DNA of 64,000 nucleotides from Neisseria weixii (GTDB lineage Bacteria; Pseudomonadota; Gammaproteobacteria; Burkholderiales; Neisseriaceae): NCBI RefSeq assembly GCF_002327085.1, contig NZ_CP023429.1, positions 1,612,001 to 1,676,000 of the forward strand, read 5' to 3'. Shown piece by piece: positions 39,949 to 49,993 of this stretch (position 1 is its first letter; each line of letters starts with the position of its first letter). The notes under the pieces were generated by a model. It saw only the letters and a program-made list of their open reading frames with translations, ran no database searches and was not told where the DNA came from. The position numbers and the translations under genes were made by a program.

Positions 39949-40338
39949 ATGGCGAAAATCATCATTCACACCGACAACGCCCCGGCCGCCATCGGCGCTT
40001 ACAGCCAGGCCGTGCGCGCGGGCGACACTGTTTATATGAGCGGCCAAATCCCGCTTGACCCGGCCACCATGCAAGTGGTCGGCGGCGGCGATTTCCGTGC
40101 CGAAGCAGTGCAAGTGTTTAAAAACCTGCAAGCCGTAGCCGAAGCAGCCGGCGGCTCGTTGAGCGACATCGTTAAAGTTAACGCCTATCTGACCGACTTG
40201 GGCAATTTCGCCATTTTCAACGAAGTGATGGCCGAATTTATCCCTGAGCCGTTCCCGGCCCGTGCCGCCGTCGGCATCGCCAGCCTGCCTAAAGGCGTAC
40301 AGGTCGAAGCGGAGGCGGTATTGGTGTTAAACGCGTAA
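39949..40338 (+). CDS. ridA: RidA family reactive-intermediate deaminase
   Basis: RidA hydrolyses reactive enamine/imine intermediates from PLP enzymes. From the ATG at 39949 (CAGGAG 7-8 nt upstream) the product has 129 residues. It starts [20 protein letters not shown], with the signature [14 protein letters not shown] and, at the end, [20 protein letters not shown], which carries the conserved Arg. A longer in-frame opening from 39676 lies inside repeat DNA and is not coding. Confidence 0.95.
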   Translation: MAKIIIHTDNAPAAIGAYSQAVRAGDTVYMSGQIPLDPATMQVVGGGDFRAEAVQVFKNLQAVAEAAGGSLSDIVKVNAYLTDLGNFAIFNEVMAEFIPEPFPARAAVGIASLPKGVQVEAEAVLVLNA

Positions 40339-40421
40339 ACCTTTTGTTTAAAAAATAAAGGCCGTCTGAAACGGCCTGAAGTTATCATTATTTTCAGACG
40401 GCCTATTCTCTTAATCTTAAC

Positions 40422-40568
40422 AGGCCGAGAGCTTTGCAAAGCATCAGATTCGAGTGCAATTCAAAGTTATAGCAGCGAAGAAAGCAAATATATATCATAA
40501 AGATAGCTGATCTTTCGGGTCGCGTATAACGAAGAAATGTGCCCAAAAATGGAGATGTTGCCAAGTCC
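40422..40568 (+). repeat. Roughly 130-bp interspersed repeat, copy 2
   Basis: It begins AGGCCGAGAGCTTTGCAAAG, then CAGATTCGAGTGCAATTCAA, and ends ACGAAGAAATGTGCCC with GGAGATGTTGCC. It is more diverged than the other two copies and directly abuts the MITE-like copy B. Confidence 0.7.
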
Positions 40569-40571
40569 GCA

Positions 40572-40749
40572 GTTAGAAAACCCTAGCGTTGTTCATACTT
40601 TTGCTTTTTTGCCAGACGGCCCATTTTGAGATTTTTGAGCGTTGCCCAGAATGCCGGGATCACACTCAAAAATCTTAAAACCATCATTCTGTGAAAAATA
40701 AAAAAAGTTTTGCATAAAAAGTGTAAACAACCCGTCGATTTTCTACATC
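40572..40749. repeat. MITE-like element, copy B
   Basis: The left end is GTTAGAAAACCCTAGCGTTG with CATACTTTTGC. The right end is GCATAAAAAGTGTAAACAAC with CCGTCGATTTTCTACATC, whose complement resembles the left end. It matches copy A at 5317-5522 in both ends and parts of the middle. It lies about 40 bp before apaH, as copy A lies about 80 bp before the rluF-like gene. Confidence 0.6.
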
Positions 40750-40790
40750 TCAGGCCGTCTGAAATCCCCCCATCAGGAATCAGAATCAAC

Positions 40791-41624
40791 ATGGCGCATT
40801 ATGCAATCGGCGACATCCAAGGCTGTTATGACGAGCTTTCGGTTTTGCTGGAAAAGATCGGCTTCAACCACGGCACCGATACCCTGTGGCTCACCGGCGA
40901 CATTGTCAACCGCGGCCCTAAATCCTTGGAATCGCTGCAATTTGCCATGCAGCATCCCGACAGCGTTCAGATCATACTCGGCAACCATGATTTCCACCTG
41001 CTCGCTGTTGGCTACGGGTACGGCACCACCAAGCGCAGCGACACCATTACCCCGATTCTCAATCATCCCGACAGCCGGAAAATGCTCGAATGGCTGCGCC
41101 ATCAACCCTTGATGATCCGCAACGACAGCCACGTGATGGTGCATGCCGGCATCCTGCCGCAATGGTCTGTCGACCAAGCCGAAGATTTGGCGCGGGAAGC
41201 TGAAGCCGAACTACAAGGCCGGAAATACGAAAAATTCTTCGCCAAAATGTATGGCAACACCCCAATTGCGTGGGATGAAAATTTAAGCGGTTACAGCCGT
41301 CTGCGCTTTATCGTCAACGTGTTCAGCCGAATGCGGGCACTCACCTATCAAAACGAACTCGATTTCGATTTCAAAGCCACGCTCGACAAAATGCCGATTT
41401 ACCTGCGCCCGTGGTTCCGCGTGCCCAACCGCCAAAACCTGAGCCATAAAATCGTATTCGGCCATTGGTCGTCACTCGGTTACATGAACACCAACGGCAT
41501 CATCTCGCTAGATACCGGCGCATTGTGGGGCGGCAAACTCACCGCCATCAACCTCTGTACTGAAGCCGTAACCCAAGTTGCCGCCATCAACGGCTTGGAT
41601 TGGCGTACTTTGAAAAAAGATTGA
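40791..41624 (+). CDS. apaH: Symmetrical diadenosine tetraphosphatase ApaH
   Basis: ApaH splits Ap4A into two ADP and can also decap NpnN-capped RNA. I chose the ATG at 40791 (MAHYAIGDIQGCYDELSVLL), the family start; the upstream in-frame codons are inside the repeat element. The product has 277 residues with metallophosphatase motifs GDIQGC, LTGDIVNRGP, ILGNHDFHLL and VMVHAGILPQW, then VFGHWSSLGY and LDTGALWGGKLTA. The gene is intact. Confidence 0.95.
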   Translation: MAHYAIGDIQGCYDELSVLLEKIGFNHGTDTLWLTGDIVNRGPKSLESLQFAMQHPDSVQIILGNHDFHLLAVGYGYGTTKRSDTITPILNHPDSRKMLEWLRHQPLMIRNDSHVMVHAGILPQWSVDQAEDLAREAEAELQGRKYEKFFAKMYGNTPIAWDENLSGYSRLRFIVNVFSRMRALTYQNELDFDFKATLDKMPIYLRPWFRVPNRQNLSHKIVFGHWSSLGYMNTNGIISLDTGALWGGKLTAINLCTEAVTQVAAINGLDWRTLKKD

Positions 41625-41631
41625 AATCAAA

Positions 41632-41664
41632 AGGCCGTCTGAAAAATTTAAGTTCAGACGGCCT
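41632..41664 (+). terminator. Inverted uptake-sequence pair after apaH
   Basis: AGGCCGTCTGAA, 9 nt, TTCAGACGGCCT and a T-rich end. Confidence 0.85.
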
Positions 41665-41952
41665 TTATTGTGCCCATACAAAATCAAACGTTTTCTACTT
41701 TCCCATCAAATTTACCGTTTCTCTTATCTTCATCAGCATCTTTACGATATTAAATAATTATATAAACAATTAATTTTTTTGATTTTATTATTGCGATATA
41801 GCATACCCGGTTCACATTTTTGTGTTACCTTTTGAAAAAACTATAGAATTACTCTAATTTATGATTTTTTTAGAGTATAATGCCTAAAATTAAAAATACA
41901 CTGACACACTCATTGCAGTACTCACTCCAACACCCTACCTGAGGCCATTAGC
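41665..41952 (+). promoter_or_regulatory. AT-rich control region of the nitronate monooxygenase gene
   Basis: TACTCTAA at 41850-41857 and TTAGAGTA at 41870-41877 form an 8-bp inverted repeat that runs into TATAAT at 41876-41881, a likely -10 box. An operator overlapping the promoter is plausible. No gene is seen in this stretch. Confidence 0.45.
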
Positions 41953-43122
41953 ATGTCACACTCTTTCGATCCATTGGTTATCCGCGGCAAGTCATTGATT
42001 CCCATCGTTCAAGGCGGCATGGGCGTGGGTATTTCTGCGTCTAAACTATCCAGCGCCGTCGCCCGAGAAAACGGCATCGGCACCATCGCCAGCGTGGATT
42101 TGCGCCATCTGCACGAAGATTTGCTGGAACAATCGAAAATCAACTCAACCGAAGAAAAATACACCAAGCTCAACCGCATTGCGCTTGACCGTGAAATCCA
42201 AAAAGCCAAAAGCGGCGCCGAAGGCAACGGCATGATTGCGGTGAACGTGATGAAAGCCGTGAAAGACCATGCCGCTTATGTGCGCCAAGCTTGCGAATCG
42301 GGTGCCGATGCAATTGTGATGGGCGCCGGTCTGCCTTTGGATCTACCGGAAATGACTGAGGGCTTCCACAAAGACGTGGCTTTATTCCCGATTTTATCGG
42401 AATCGCGCGGCATTAATATCGTGTTGAAACGCTGGATGAAGAAAGGTATCTTGCCCGATGCCATCGTAATCGAGCACCCGGCTCACGCCGCCGGGCACTT
42501 AGGAGCAGCCACCGTAACCGGTGTCAACGATGAAAAATTCGAGTTTAAGCGCGTGATCGAAGAAACTTTGGAAGTCTTTAAAAATCTGGGCTTGGAAAGC
42601 GAAAAAATCCCTTTGGTGTTGGCCGGCGGTATGGCGAATTTTGAAAAAGTCACTACCGCGCTGAAAACATGGGGCGCCAATGCCGTTCAGATCGGCACCG
42701 CGTTTGCAGTCACCCAAGAAGGCGATGCCCACATCAATTTCAAGAAAACCTTGGCCGGTGCCGACACCGAGCAAGTGGTTGAATTTATGTCGGTCGCCGG
42801 TTTGCCGGCCCGCGGCGTGCGCACCAAATTCCTTGATAATTACATCAAGCGCGAAGCCAAATTGCAATCTGTGGCCAAAGCCGACCCGCGCCGCTGCACC
42901 CAAGGCTTAAACTGCCTGACCAGCTGTGGTTTGCGTGATGGTTTGGATAAAGCCGGCCAATTCTGTATCGACATCCAACTTTCCGCCGCTTTCCGTGGAG
43001 AGGTCGATAAAGGCTTGTTTTTCCGCGGCAAAGACCCGCTGCCATTCGGCAATGCCATGCGCACGGTACAAGAAACCATTCACTATTTGTTAAACGGCGC
43101 TATGCCGGTTGCCGCAAAATAA
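41953..43122 (+). CDS. Nitronate monooxygenase family flavoprotein
   Basis: Members are FMN enzymes that oxidise nitronates, although some relatives act in other pathways. The 389-residue product has the TIM-barrel start IPIVQGGMGVGISASKLSSA, the catalytic-type His in VIEHPAHAAGHLGA, VLAGGMANFEKV and the FMN-phosphate loop GANAVQIGTAF. A Cys-rich stretch near residue 320 (RRCTQGLNCLTSCGLRDGL) is not part of the classic core. Function is inferred from family only. Confidence 0.85.
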   Translation: MSHSFDPLVIRGKSLIPIVQGGMGVGISASKLSSAVARENGIGTIASVDLRHLHEDLLEQSKINSTEEKYTKLNRIALDREIQKAKSGAEGNGMIAVNVMKAVKDHAAYVRQACESGADAIVMGAGLPLDLPEMTEGFHKDVALFPILSESRGINIVLKRWMKKGILPDAIVIEHPAHAAGHLGAATVTGVNDEKFEFKRVIEETLEVFKNLGLESEKIPLVLAGGMANFEKVTTALKTWGANAVQIGTAFAVTQEGDAHINFKKTLAGADTEQVVEFMSVAGLPARGVRTKFLDNYIKREAKLQSVAKADPRRCTQGLNCLTSCGLRDGLDKAGQFCIDIQLSAAFRGEVDKGLFFRGKDPLPFGNAMRTVQETIHYLLNGAMPVAAK

Positions 43123-43129
43123 AACGCAG

Positions 43130-43165
43130 AGGCCGTCTGAAAACGATAGAATTTCAGACGGCTTT
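43130..43165 (+). terminator. Inverted uptake-sequence pair
   Basis: AGGCCGTCTGAA and TTCAGACGGC surround a 13-nt loop and end in TTTTT. Confidence 0.85.
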
Positions 43166-43298
43166 TTGATGTGCAGTGATTTATCTATATCTTGAAACTT
43201 TTCAGACGGCCTTCACCCGTCACAGCCTGCACAGATTGTTAACAAAATAAATCAGAAAAATGTTAACATAGCGGTTAAATTTCAGGCTCGGAACCATC

Positions 43299-44483
43299 AT
43301 GAATTCATTATTATCCCAACTCAAACCCTACCCGTTTGCCCGTTTACGCGAAGCCATGCAAGGCTTGGAAGCGCCCGAAGGCTTGCCAACCGTACCGCTA
43401 CACATCGGCGAACCGAAACACGCCACGCCCAAAGTGATTACCGATGCGCTCACGGCTTCGTTAAGCGAATTGGAAAAATACCCGCTGACCGCCGGTTTAC
43501 CGGAATTACACCAAGCTTGTGCCGATTGGTTGGCGCGCCGCTATGATGGCTTAAAAGTTGACCCGGCTACCGAAATCCTGCCGGTATTGGGCAGCCGCGA
43601 AGCGTTGTTCTCTTTCATTCAAACCGTTTTGGATCCGGTTGCCGACAGCAAACCTGTTGTCATCAGCCCGAATCCGTTTTACCAAATCTACGAAGGCGGT
43701 ACCATTCTCGCAGGCGGCGAAATTCATTTTGCCAACTGTCCTGCACCATCATTTAATCCTGATTGGCCAAGCATTTCAGACAGCCTGTGGCAACGCACCA
43801 AAATGGTTTTGGTTTGCTCGCCGAACAACCCGAGCGGCAGCGTCTTGCAACTGGAAGAATGGCAGGAATTGTTCGCCCTGCAAGACAAATACGGCTTCGT
43901 GATTGCTTCCGACGAATGCTATTCGGAAATTTATTTCGACGGCAAAAAGCCCATCGGCGGTTTGCAGGCCGCAGCGCAATTGGGGCGCAGCTTTGATAAA
44001 TTAATGATGTTTACCAGCTTGTCTAAGCGCTCCAACGTGCCTGGCTTGCGTTCAGGCTTTGTGGCGGGCGACGCCGCTTTACTGAAAGATTTCCTGCTTT
44101 ACCGCACCTACCACGGCAGCGCGATGAGTATTCCGGTGCAGCGCGCCAGCATTGCGGCATGGAACGATGAATCCCACGTCATCGACAACCGCCGGCTGTA
44201 TCAGGAAAAATTCGACAAAGTGATTCCGATTTTACGCGAAGTATTTGAGGTCGATTTTCCTGACGCATCGTTTTACATCTGGCTGAAAGTGCCGGATGGC
44301 GACGATTTGGCCTTTGCCAAGCGCTTGTGGACTGAAGCAGCGATTCAGGTTTTACCCGGCCGGTTCTTGGCGCGCGATACCGAGCAAGGTAACCCGGGCG
44401 AAGGCTATGTACGCATTGCTTTGGTTGCCGGTGTGGAAACCTGCGTCAAAGCGGCAGAAACCATCGTGTCACTGTATCGTTGA
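43299..44483 (+). CDS. dapC: Succinyldiaminopimelate transaminase DapC
   Basis: DapC carries out the PLP-dependent amination step of the succinylase route to diaminopimelate and lysine. The 394-residue class I aminotransferase begins MNSLLSQLKPYPFARLREAM. It has the motifs PLHIGEPKHATPKVI, VCSPNNPSGSVLQLEEWQEL, SDECYSEIYFDGKKPIGGL and the PLP lysine in TSLSKRSNVPGLRSGFVAGD. It is monocistronic. Together with dapA in this window it serves lysine/peptidoglycan synthesis. A variant uptake sequence (TTCAGACAGCCT) lies inside the gene near 43777. Confidence 0.92.
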   Translation: MNSLLSQLKPYPFARLREAMQGLEAPEGLPTVPLHIGEPKHATPKVITDALTASLSELEKYPLTAGLPELHQACADWLARRYDGLKVDPATEILPVLGSREALFSFIQTVLDPVADSKPVVISPNPFYQIYEGGTILAGGEIHFANCPAPSFNPDWPSISDSLWQRTKMVLVCSPNNPSGSVLQLEEWQELFALQDKYGFVIASDECYSEIYFDGKKPIGGLQAAAQLGRSFDKLMMFTSLSKRSNVPGLRSGFVAGDAALLKDFLLYRTYHGSAMSIPVQRASIAAWNDESHVIDNRRLYQEKFDKVIPILREVFEVDFPDASFYIWLKVPDGDDLAFAKRLWTEAAIQVLPGRFLARDTEQGNPGEGYVRIALVAGVETCVKAAETIVSLYR

Positions 44484-44499
44484 TTATGGTGTGATGCAT

Positions 44500-44527
44500 A
44501 GGCCGTCTGAAAAATTTCAGACGGCCT
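44500..44527 (+). terminator. Inverted uptake-sequence pair after dapC
   Basis: AGGCCGTCTGAA, 4 nt, TTCAGACGGCCT with TTTT after it. Confidence 0.88.
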
Positions 44528-44631
44528 TTTATCATGTGTAATTAAGCATTTCAACCGCCCCGATTCTTGCCCTGCCCAGCGTTTGAAACTAAAATCGACC
44601 CATTCATTTTTGATAAAGATACGAGGCGACC

Positions 44632-45411
44632 ATGTTTTTTGTCTTATCTCCGGCGAAAAATCTCAACGAAAAAGATTCCGCCCCCATTCAAGAATTTACC
44701 CAGCCGGATTTGCTGAAAGAATCAGAAATCCTGATGCATGAATTACGCCGGCTTGCGCCGCAGCAAATCGCCCAACTGATGCACGTTTCCGACAAAATCG
44801 CCCTGCTCAACGCCGAGCGCAATGCTACATGGCACACACCGTTTACTCCGGAAAACGCCAAGCAGGCGGTGTATATGTTTAACGGCGATGTGTACGAAGG
44901 CATTGCTGCCGAATCGCTAAACGCCAAACAAATTCAATACCTGCAACAACACGTGCGCCTGCTGTCCGGCCTTTACGGCTTGCTGCGTCCGCTGGATTTA
45001 ATGCAACCTTACCGCTTGGAAATGGGCACGGCGTTTGCCAATTCGCGCGGTAAAAATCTGTATGAATTTTGGGGTGACCGCATCACCGGTTTGCTGAATG
45101 AAACCCTTGCCGCCAACGGCAGCGAGGTATTGATTAACTTGGCTTCGCAAGAGTATTTCAAATCAATCAACACCAAAAAACTCAAAGCCAAGTTGATTAC
45201 GCCTGTGTTTAAAGACGAGAAAAACGGCCAATACAAAATCATCAGCTTCTACGCCAAGCGCGCCCGCGGTTTGATGGTTCGCTATGCAGCCGAACACGGC
45301 ATTACCGATCCGCAAGATTTGCAAAATTTTGATTACGAAGGCTACGAATTCAACGCCGCCGCTTCAAATGATAAGGAGTGGGTATTTTTACGCAAAGAAC
45401 AAACCAAGTAA
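44632..45411 (+). CDS. yaaA: Peroxide stress protein YaaA
   Basis: YaaA (UPF0246) lowers free iron and limits DNA damage under peroxide stress in E. coli. The 259-residue product has the family start [20 protein letters not shown], the middle [20 protein letters not shown] and the C-terminal [20 protein letters not shown]. The gene is intact and alone, followed by two tRNA genes. Confidence 0.93.
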   Translation: MFFVLSPAKNLNEKDSAPIQEFTQPDLLKESEILMHELRRLAPQQIAQLMHVSDKIALLNAERNATWHTPFTPENAKQAVYMFNGDVYEGIAAESLNAKQIQYLQQHVRLLSGLYGLLRPLDLMQPYRLEMGTAFANSRGKNLYEFWGDRITGLLNETLAANGSEVLINLASQEYFKSINTKKLKAKLITPVFKDEKNGQYKIISFYAKRARGLMVRYAAEHGITDPQDLQNFDYEGYEFNAAASNDKEWVFLRKEQTK

Positions 45412-45492
45412 AAACAAAAAACTAAGCCTGTATACGTAAATTTTGCTTGGCAAACAGGCAAGTTTTCATTACTATACTGTCTTCAAGAAAAC

Positions 45493-45583
<91 letters not shown>

Positions 45584-45611
45584 TTTTCTTGAATTTTATT
45601 TTTTTATTTAA

Positions 45612-45702
<91 letters not shown>

Positions 45703-45780
45703 AATCAGAAAAAGCTGCTTATTGTGAACTGCACCCCAAAAGTTGGACACCATCCCCAACTTATTGAGGTGCAGTTTTTT

Positions 45781-46311
45781 ATGGCAAAGTATTCAAACGG
45801 ATTCAAGTTGCAAGTAGTAAACTACTATTTACAGGGGCATGGTGGAAAACATACAGCCAAAGTTTTTTGCTTAGGCCATGCTGCCGTACGCAAACGGGCA
45901 ACCCGTTATGTTCTTCATGGAGGGGACGGCATCAACCGATGGTCGGGTATTACCGTTTATCCTTTGGATTTCAAGTCGAACGCCGTCAGAATGGTCATAA
46001 ATGAAGGGCTGTCCCAAAAAGGGGCATCCGCCCGGTTGAACCTGCCGACCGGTTCCCTACTCACCCAATGGCTGTGTCGGTACCGCCAATACGGCACCGG
46101 CGGTTTGAAAGCCAAACCGGAAGGCAGGAAGCCTGTGAAGAAGCCCAAGCAACCTGAGGCCGCCCCAAAAGCCGGCCATCTCAAAACCAAAGAAGGGCTG
46201 ATGGAAGAACTGCTTTACCTTCGTGCAGGGACGGCCGTCTTAAAAAAGCCCGATGCCTTAATCCGGGAGGACGGAGTGCGGCAGAGCGAAGCCGGATCGT
46301 CGCAGGATTAA
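45781..46311 (+). CDS. IS3-family transposase OrfA (DNA-binding part)
   Basis: The product from ATG 45781 is MAKYSNGFKLQVVNYYLQGH and continues through two helix-turn-helix modules (AVRKRATRYVLHGGDGINRW; SQKGASARLNLPTGSLLTQW). The C-terminal part should lead by -1 frameshift into OrfB, as in IS150-type elements, but here the final section (DGVRQSEAGSSQD) looks degraded. 176 residues as read. Confidence 0.8.
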   Translation: MAKYSNGFKLQVVNYYLQGHGGKHTAKVFCLGHAAVRKRATRYVLHGGDGINRWSGITVYPLDFKSNAVRMVINEGLSQKGASARLNLPTGSLLTQWLCRYRQYGTGGLKAKPEGRKPVKKPKQPEAAPKAGHLKTKEGLMEELLYLRAGTAVLKKPDALIREDGVRQSEAGSSQD

Positions 46312-47136
46312 GGCAGGACTATCCTTTGAAACTGCTGCTGACAATTGCCGGACTGCCGCGCAGTACCTTCTGCTACCAATTGGCTGCTCAATCGGCAGAA
46401 GACAAATATGCCGGTTTGAAACAGCATATCCTCACTGTTTGCCGGCAACACAAAGGACGGTACGGCTACCGCAGGATAACGGCGGCCATCCGTCATACAG
46501 GGACATCGGCCAACCACAAGGCAGCCGGCCGCCTGATGGCGCAGATGGGCCTGAGGGCAGTGATACGGCAACGCAAATACCGCCCGTTTAAAGGAGGGGC
46601 GGTAGAACTGCGCCCAATATCCTGCTACGCCATTTCAAAGCGGAAAGACCGAATAAGAAATGGGTTACGGACGTTACCGGGTTCAATGTTGCAGGAGGGA
46701 AGCTGTATCTGCCGCCGGTGACGGATTTGTTTAACGGGGAAACCGTCAGCTGCCGTATCCAAACCCGGCCGGCTTCCGATTTGGCCGGCAAGATGCTGAA
46801 AGAGGCGTTTAAGACATTAATGCCGTCTGAAAAGCCGATACTGCATTCGGATCAGGGGGGCAGTATCGAATGCCCTTTTATCAACAACAGTTAAAAGACA
46901 AAGGATTAGTGCAGGGTATGTCCCGTAAGGGAAACTGTTTGGACAATGCGGCGGTGGAAAGTTTCTTTGGAACGTTGAAGCCGGAATGTTTCCATACCTG
47001 CAAATATGCTTCTGTTACCGAATTGGAAACAGCCTTGCATGAGTATATTCATTATTACAACCACGAGAGGATTAAGCTCAAATTAAAAGGACTGAGTCCT
47101 GTACAGTACAGGATTCAGTCCTTGAAAACCGCTTGA
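46290..47136 (+). pseudogene. IS3-family transposase OrfB, frameshifted
   Basis: The frame beginning RIVAGLRQDYPLKLLLTIAG gives the HTH_21 part and RYGYRRITAAIRHTGTSAN. Near 46610 it shifts to HFKAERPNKKWVTDVTGFNV (first catalytic Asp), then PILHSDQGG (second Asp). Another shift near 46857 leads to MSRKGNCLDNAAVESFFGTL (Glu) and ends IQSLKTA. All three DDE residues survive but no continuous product can be made. Confidence 0.85.
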
Positions 47137-47259
47137 TTAAACTGTCCGGCTTTTTGGGGGGCAGTTCAATTTTTAAGCAGCTTTTTTGTTTGAATTCATT
47201 TATCAGGCCGAGACCTTTGCAAAACTTCCTGAAAAGCCACTGTACAAAGAGTCGACATC

Positions 47260-47355
47260 ATTCCCGCGCAGGCGGGAATCTATTTTTGAGTATGGCAACC
47301 TATTGAATAAAATAAGTTTCTTAAATTTTAAGATGGATTCCCGCTTGCGCGGAAT
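47260..47355. repeat. dRS3-type repeats flanking a short unique unit (NIME-like)
   Basis: ATTCCCGCGCAGGCGGGAAT (47260-47279) is a perfect dRS3-form inverted repeat. A second copy, ATTCCCGCTTGCGCGGAAT (47337-47355), has lost one base. The unit between is AT-rich. This arrangement matches the neisserial intergenic mosaic elements described in N. meningitidis. The matching CGAGACCTTTGCAAAA and TTTGGCAAAGGTCTCAGG lie outside on both sides in inverted order. Confidence 0.75.
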
Positions 47356-47406
47356 GACGGCTGTTTGGTTTTTTATTGGTGGTGCATGAGGTTTGGCAAA
47401 GGTCTC

Positions 47407-47439
47407 AGGCCATCTGAAAGTTTTTCTTTCAGACGGCCT
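47407..47439. repeat. Degenerate uptake-sequence inverted pair
   Basis: AGGCCATCTGAA (one mismatch) and TTCAGACGGCCT flank a 9-nt loop. Confidence 0.75.
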
Positions 47440-47440
47440 G

Positions 47441-47580
47441 ACCTTTGCCCCCCCGATTTGAGTACAGTTCAAAGTTAGAGCATTACAGAAAGCACAGACA
47501 TATCATTTAGATAGGCAAGCTTTCGAGCAGCGTATAGCAAAGAAATGTGTCAAAGATGGGGATTTCGCAAAGGTCTCGGC
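47441..47580 (+). repeat. Roughly 130-bp interspersed repeat, copy 3
   Basis: This copy contains GATTTGAGTACAGTTCAAAG, GATAGGCAAGCTTTCGAGCA and TGTCAAAGATGGGGATTTCG, ending GCAAAGGTCTCGG. It is closest to copy 1 at 39661-39790. Confidence 0.75.
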
Positions 47581-47607
47581 CTTATTATCATTAAAATTGG
47601 GCAAACC

Positions 47608-49295
47608 TTATTCCGCCCAGTTTTTTTTCTTAGACGTGTGCCCAATGCCCGGATTGAAGCTATTGGTCGGGTCGAGCTTGCGGTAAAACTGTTTCAGCGC
47701 AGGTTTGGCTTCGTATAGATGGCCGACATTATGCTCCGCCGGATATTGCGCACCGCGCTGGTCGAGCACAGCCAACATTTCATGCTCCAAAGCCATGCAG
47801 TCGTTGCCTTTTTAACCACATAATCCTGATGGAACACGTGGCACATAAAGTGGCCGTAATAAAGCTTGTGAATGATTTTGTCGTCGACTTCTTTCGGCAA
47901 ATGCTCATACCAATCGCGGTCGTCACGGCGCAGGGCAATATCCAGCGCGACCAAATCTTCCACTTCGTCATCATGCACCGCGCGATAACGGATAGCAGCG
48001 GAAGCCACGGCAAATCGGTGCAACATCGCTGCTTGCGCTTCTTCTGCATTACATTCGAAATACGTGCCGCTGTGGTTGGCAAAATAATCTTTCAAAAAGG
48101 CACGCGCTTCGTCCACGCCCCGCCGCCCATTTTGACGATCAGATGATGCTCGTATTGGTCGCGGTAGTTGAGCAAAGATTGCGGCAGATGTTGCGGCAAC
48201 CATTTACTCACCCATTGTAGTGCTTTGTCGGAGAAATGTTTTGGCAGAAAGGATAATTTTTTGCTGAAGCGGTCGGCGCGCGCTTTGTAGTCAAATAATT
48301 TCGGCAGTTGGTGCGTACCGAATTTCTTAATCACATAAAAAGTGTCTTTGCCGTAGATCTCCGCAATATTGAAGGCATCACGGTGAATATATTCGCCCGA
48401 AATCGGCAGGGATTTGAAATCGGCCAATGCCGCGCGGCGGATGTCGGTCAGCTCGTTAATGTCGTTGGTGCCGATGTAGAACACCGCGGTTTTTGTCTCT
48501 TGCGGGAAGGTATCCAAGCGCACGGCAAACACCATCAACTTACCCGCACAGCCCGATGCTTCATAATGACGCGCCGGATCAGCATTAAAACGCGCGGCGG
48601 TCGGTTCATCGACTTGGCGCACATGGTCGCAATAGGCATGGTCGTGGCCTTTGCCGGCATTTTGTGTGATGTCTTTACGCTGATAATGATGACCTTGCAA
48701 ATTGGTGAGAATCTCTTCCGGCGTATCACCCAAATCAATACCCAAGTGGTTCACCAACTCCAATTGGCCGTCTGAATTAATTTGCGCAAACAAAGCCATT
48801 TCAGTATAAGCCGGACCGCGCTGTACCAGTGCACCGCCCGAATTGTTGCATACGCCCCCAATACTGATGCGCCGATACACGATGAACCAATCACCGAATG
48901 CGGTTCACGGCCTAAAGGCTTGAGCAAGAGCTCAAGCTGATTCAGGGTCGAACCGGGCAGGCACACCACTTGCTCATTATTGTTGATGGGCTGGATGATG
49001 TTCATGCGCATGGTGTTGACAATCACAATATCGCGGTCGTAATCATTGCCGTCGGGGTCGAACCGCCGGTCAAGCCGGTATTGGCGGCCTGCGTAATCAC
49101 AATCACATCGGCTTCGACACACGCCTGTAAGATTTTCCACTGCTCCAGCAATGTTCCCGGCCGTACCACTGCCAACGCCCTCCCTTCGCCGAAACGGTAG
49201 CCTTGGCGGTAAGGCTCAGTTTTGTTCGGGTCAGTTAAAATGTATTTTTCGCCGACGACTTCCGTCAGCCTTTGGATTAATTGTGAAGCAGTCAT
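47608..49295 (-). pseudogene. dld: Quinone-dependent D-lactate dehydrogenase Dld, four frameshifts
   Basis: Dld is a membrane-associated FAD enzyme that oxidises D-lactate to pyruvate and passes electrons to quinone. The start MTASQLIQRLTEVVGEKYIL and FAD-domain pieces NTGLTGGSTP, SCIGASVLGGVCNNSGGALV and YEASGCAGKLMVFAVRLDTF are unmistakable. The C-terminal part ends PTNSFNPGIGHTSKKKNWAE. Four breaks fit single-base losses in homopolymers: G4 at 49054-49057, C5 at 48855-48859, C4 at 48118-48121 and T5 at 47809-47813 (plus-strand bases). Corrected length is about 560 residues. It is otherwise well kept. Confidence 0.9.
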
Positions 49296-49440
49296 CGCTT
49301 TCTCCTTATCAACCGTGAGATTAAAACCATTCTACATCGCGGTATGTTAACACGAATACCGTCTGTTCAAAGACATCATGCTGTCTGAACACCATCTTTC
49401 AGACGGCCTGCAAGCTTTAAAGCCTTAAATACCAGCGCCG

Positions 49441-49971
49441 TTAGCGCCAAAATGCCGCCGCCCCGATAAACAGCACCAGCCCGCCGCCCATCATCACCAG
49501 TTCGGACACCCTTTTACGAGTTTGATGTTGAAACGCTTCCATCTGCTGCTGCACATCCGGATTGACAAAATCCACCACCACCCTTGGTCGTGATACAGCA
49601 ATGCTTCGACAAAATAAGCATGCCGTTGCAGCCGCACTATGCGTATTTCATCCGCAGGAAAGACTTCCAGCCCTTCTTTTTGAAACTGAGCCAGCCTTAC
49701 GGGAAGGCTTTTCAATTCCAAATTAAGCGGTAACCGCTCCTTATCCGGCAACACCAGCACGACACGGACGTTTTCCACCTCGCGCGCATACCGCCCGGCT
49801 TTTAACACACTGTGCTTTTACCCGGTAAATCTGCTGCTGCAATTGAACTTCGCCCAACACCACATCAAAATAGCGCAAAGTAAGCAGCACGCCCAGCAAT
49901 AGAAACATCACGCCGAACAAAGCAAACCTCACCCACAGTCCGCCCCAATCTATCTCGCCGATTTTTCCCAT
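49441..49971 (-). pseudogene. Two-TM membrane protein of unknown function, two frameshifts
   Basis: From ATG 49971 (AGGAGAAAG just upstream) the product starts MGKIGEIDWGGLWVRFALFG with a membrane segment to about residue 33. After a missing base in the run at 49816-49819, it continues VLKAGRYAREVENVRVVLVL and LAQFQKEGLEVFPADEIRIV. After another at 49581-49583, it reads YHDQGVVVDFVNPDVQQQME and ends in a second membrane segment, LVMMGGGLVLFIGAAAFWR. The joined protein has about 177 residues. I do not recognise a family. It follows the SRP RNA gene. Confidence 0.6.
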
Positions 49972-49993
49972 CTTTCTCCTCCGAGCAAACAAA

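Larger units (their letters stand above)
45725..47168 (+). mobile_element. IS3-family element (IS150-like group), decayed, 1444 bp
   Basis: The left end is TGAACTGCACCCCAAAAGTT and the right end, complemented, is TGAACTGCCCCCCAAAAAGC, a typical pair of inverted repeats. Two overlapping-type genes, orfA and orfB, encode the helix-turn-helix part and the DDE transposase. orfB is broken. It sits 22 bp behind the second tRNA-Ser. I see no clear 3-bp target duplication. Confidence 0.88.

Noticed and set aside
45725-47168. tRNA-linked prophage or integrative element at tRNA-Ser
   Set aside because: No integrase, no repeated tRNA 3' end and no phage genes are present. Only one IS lies there.
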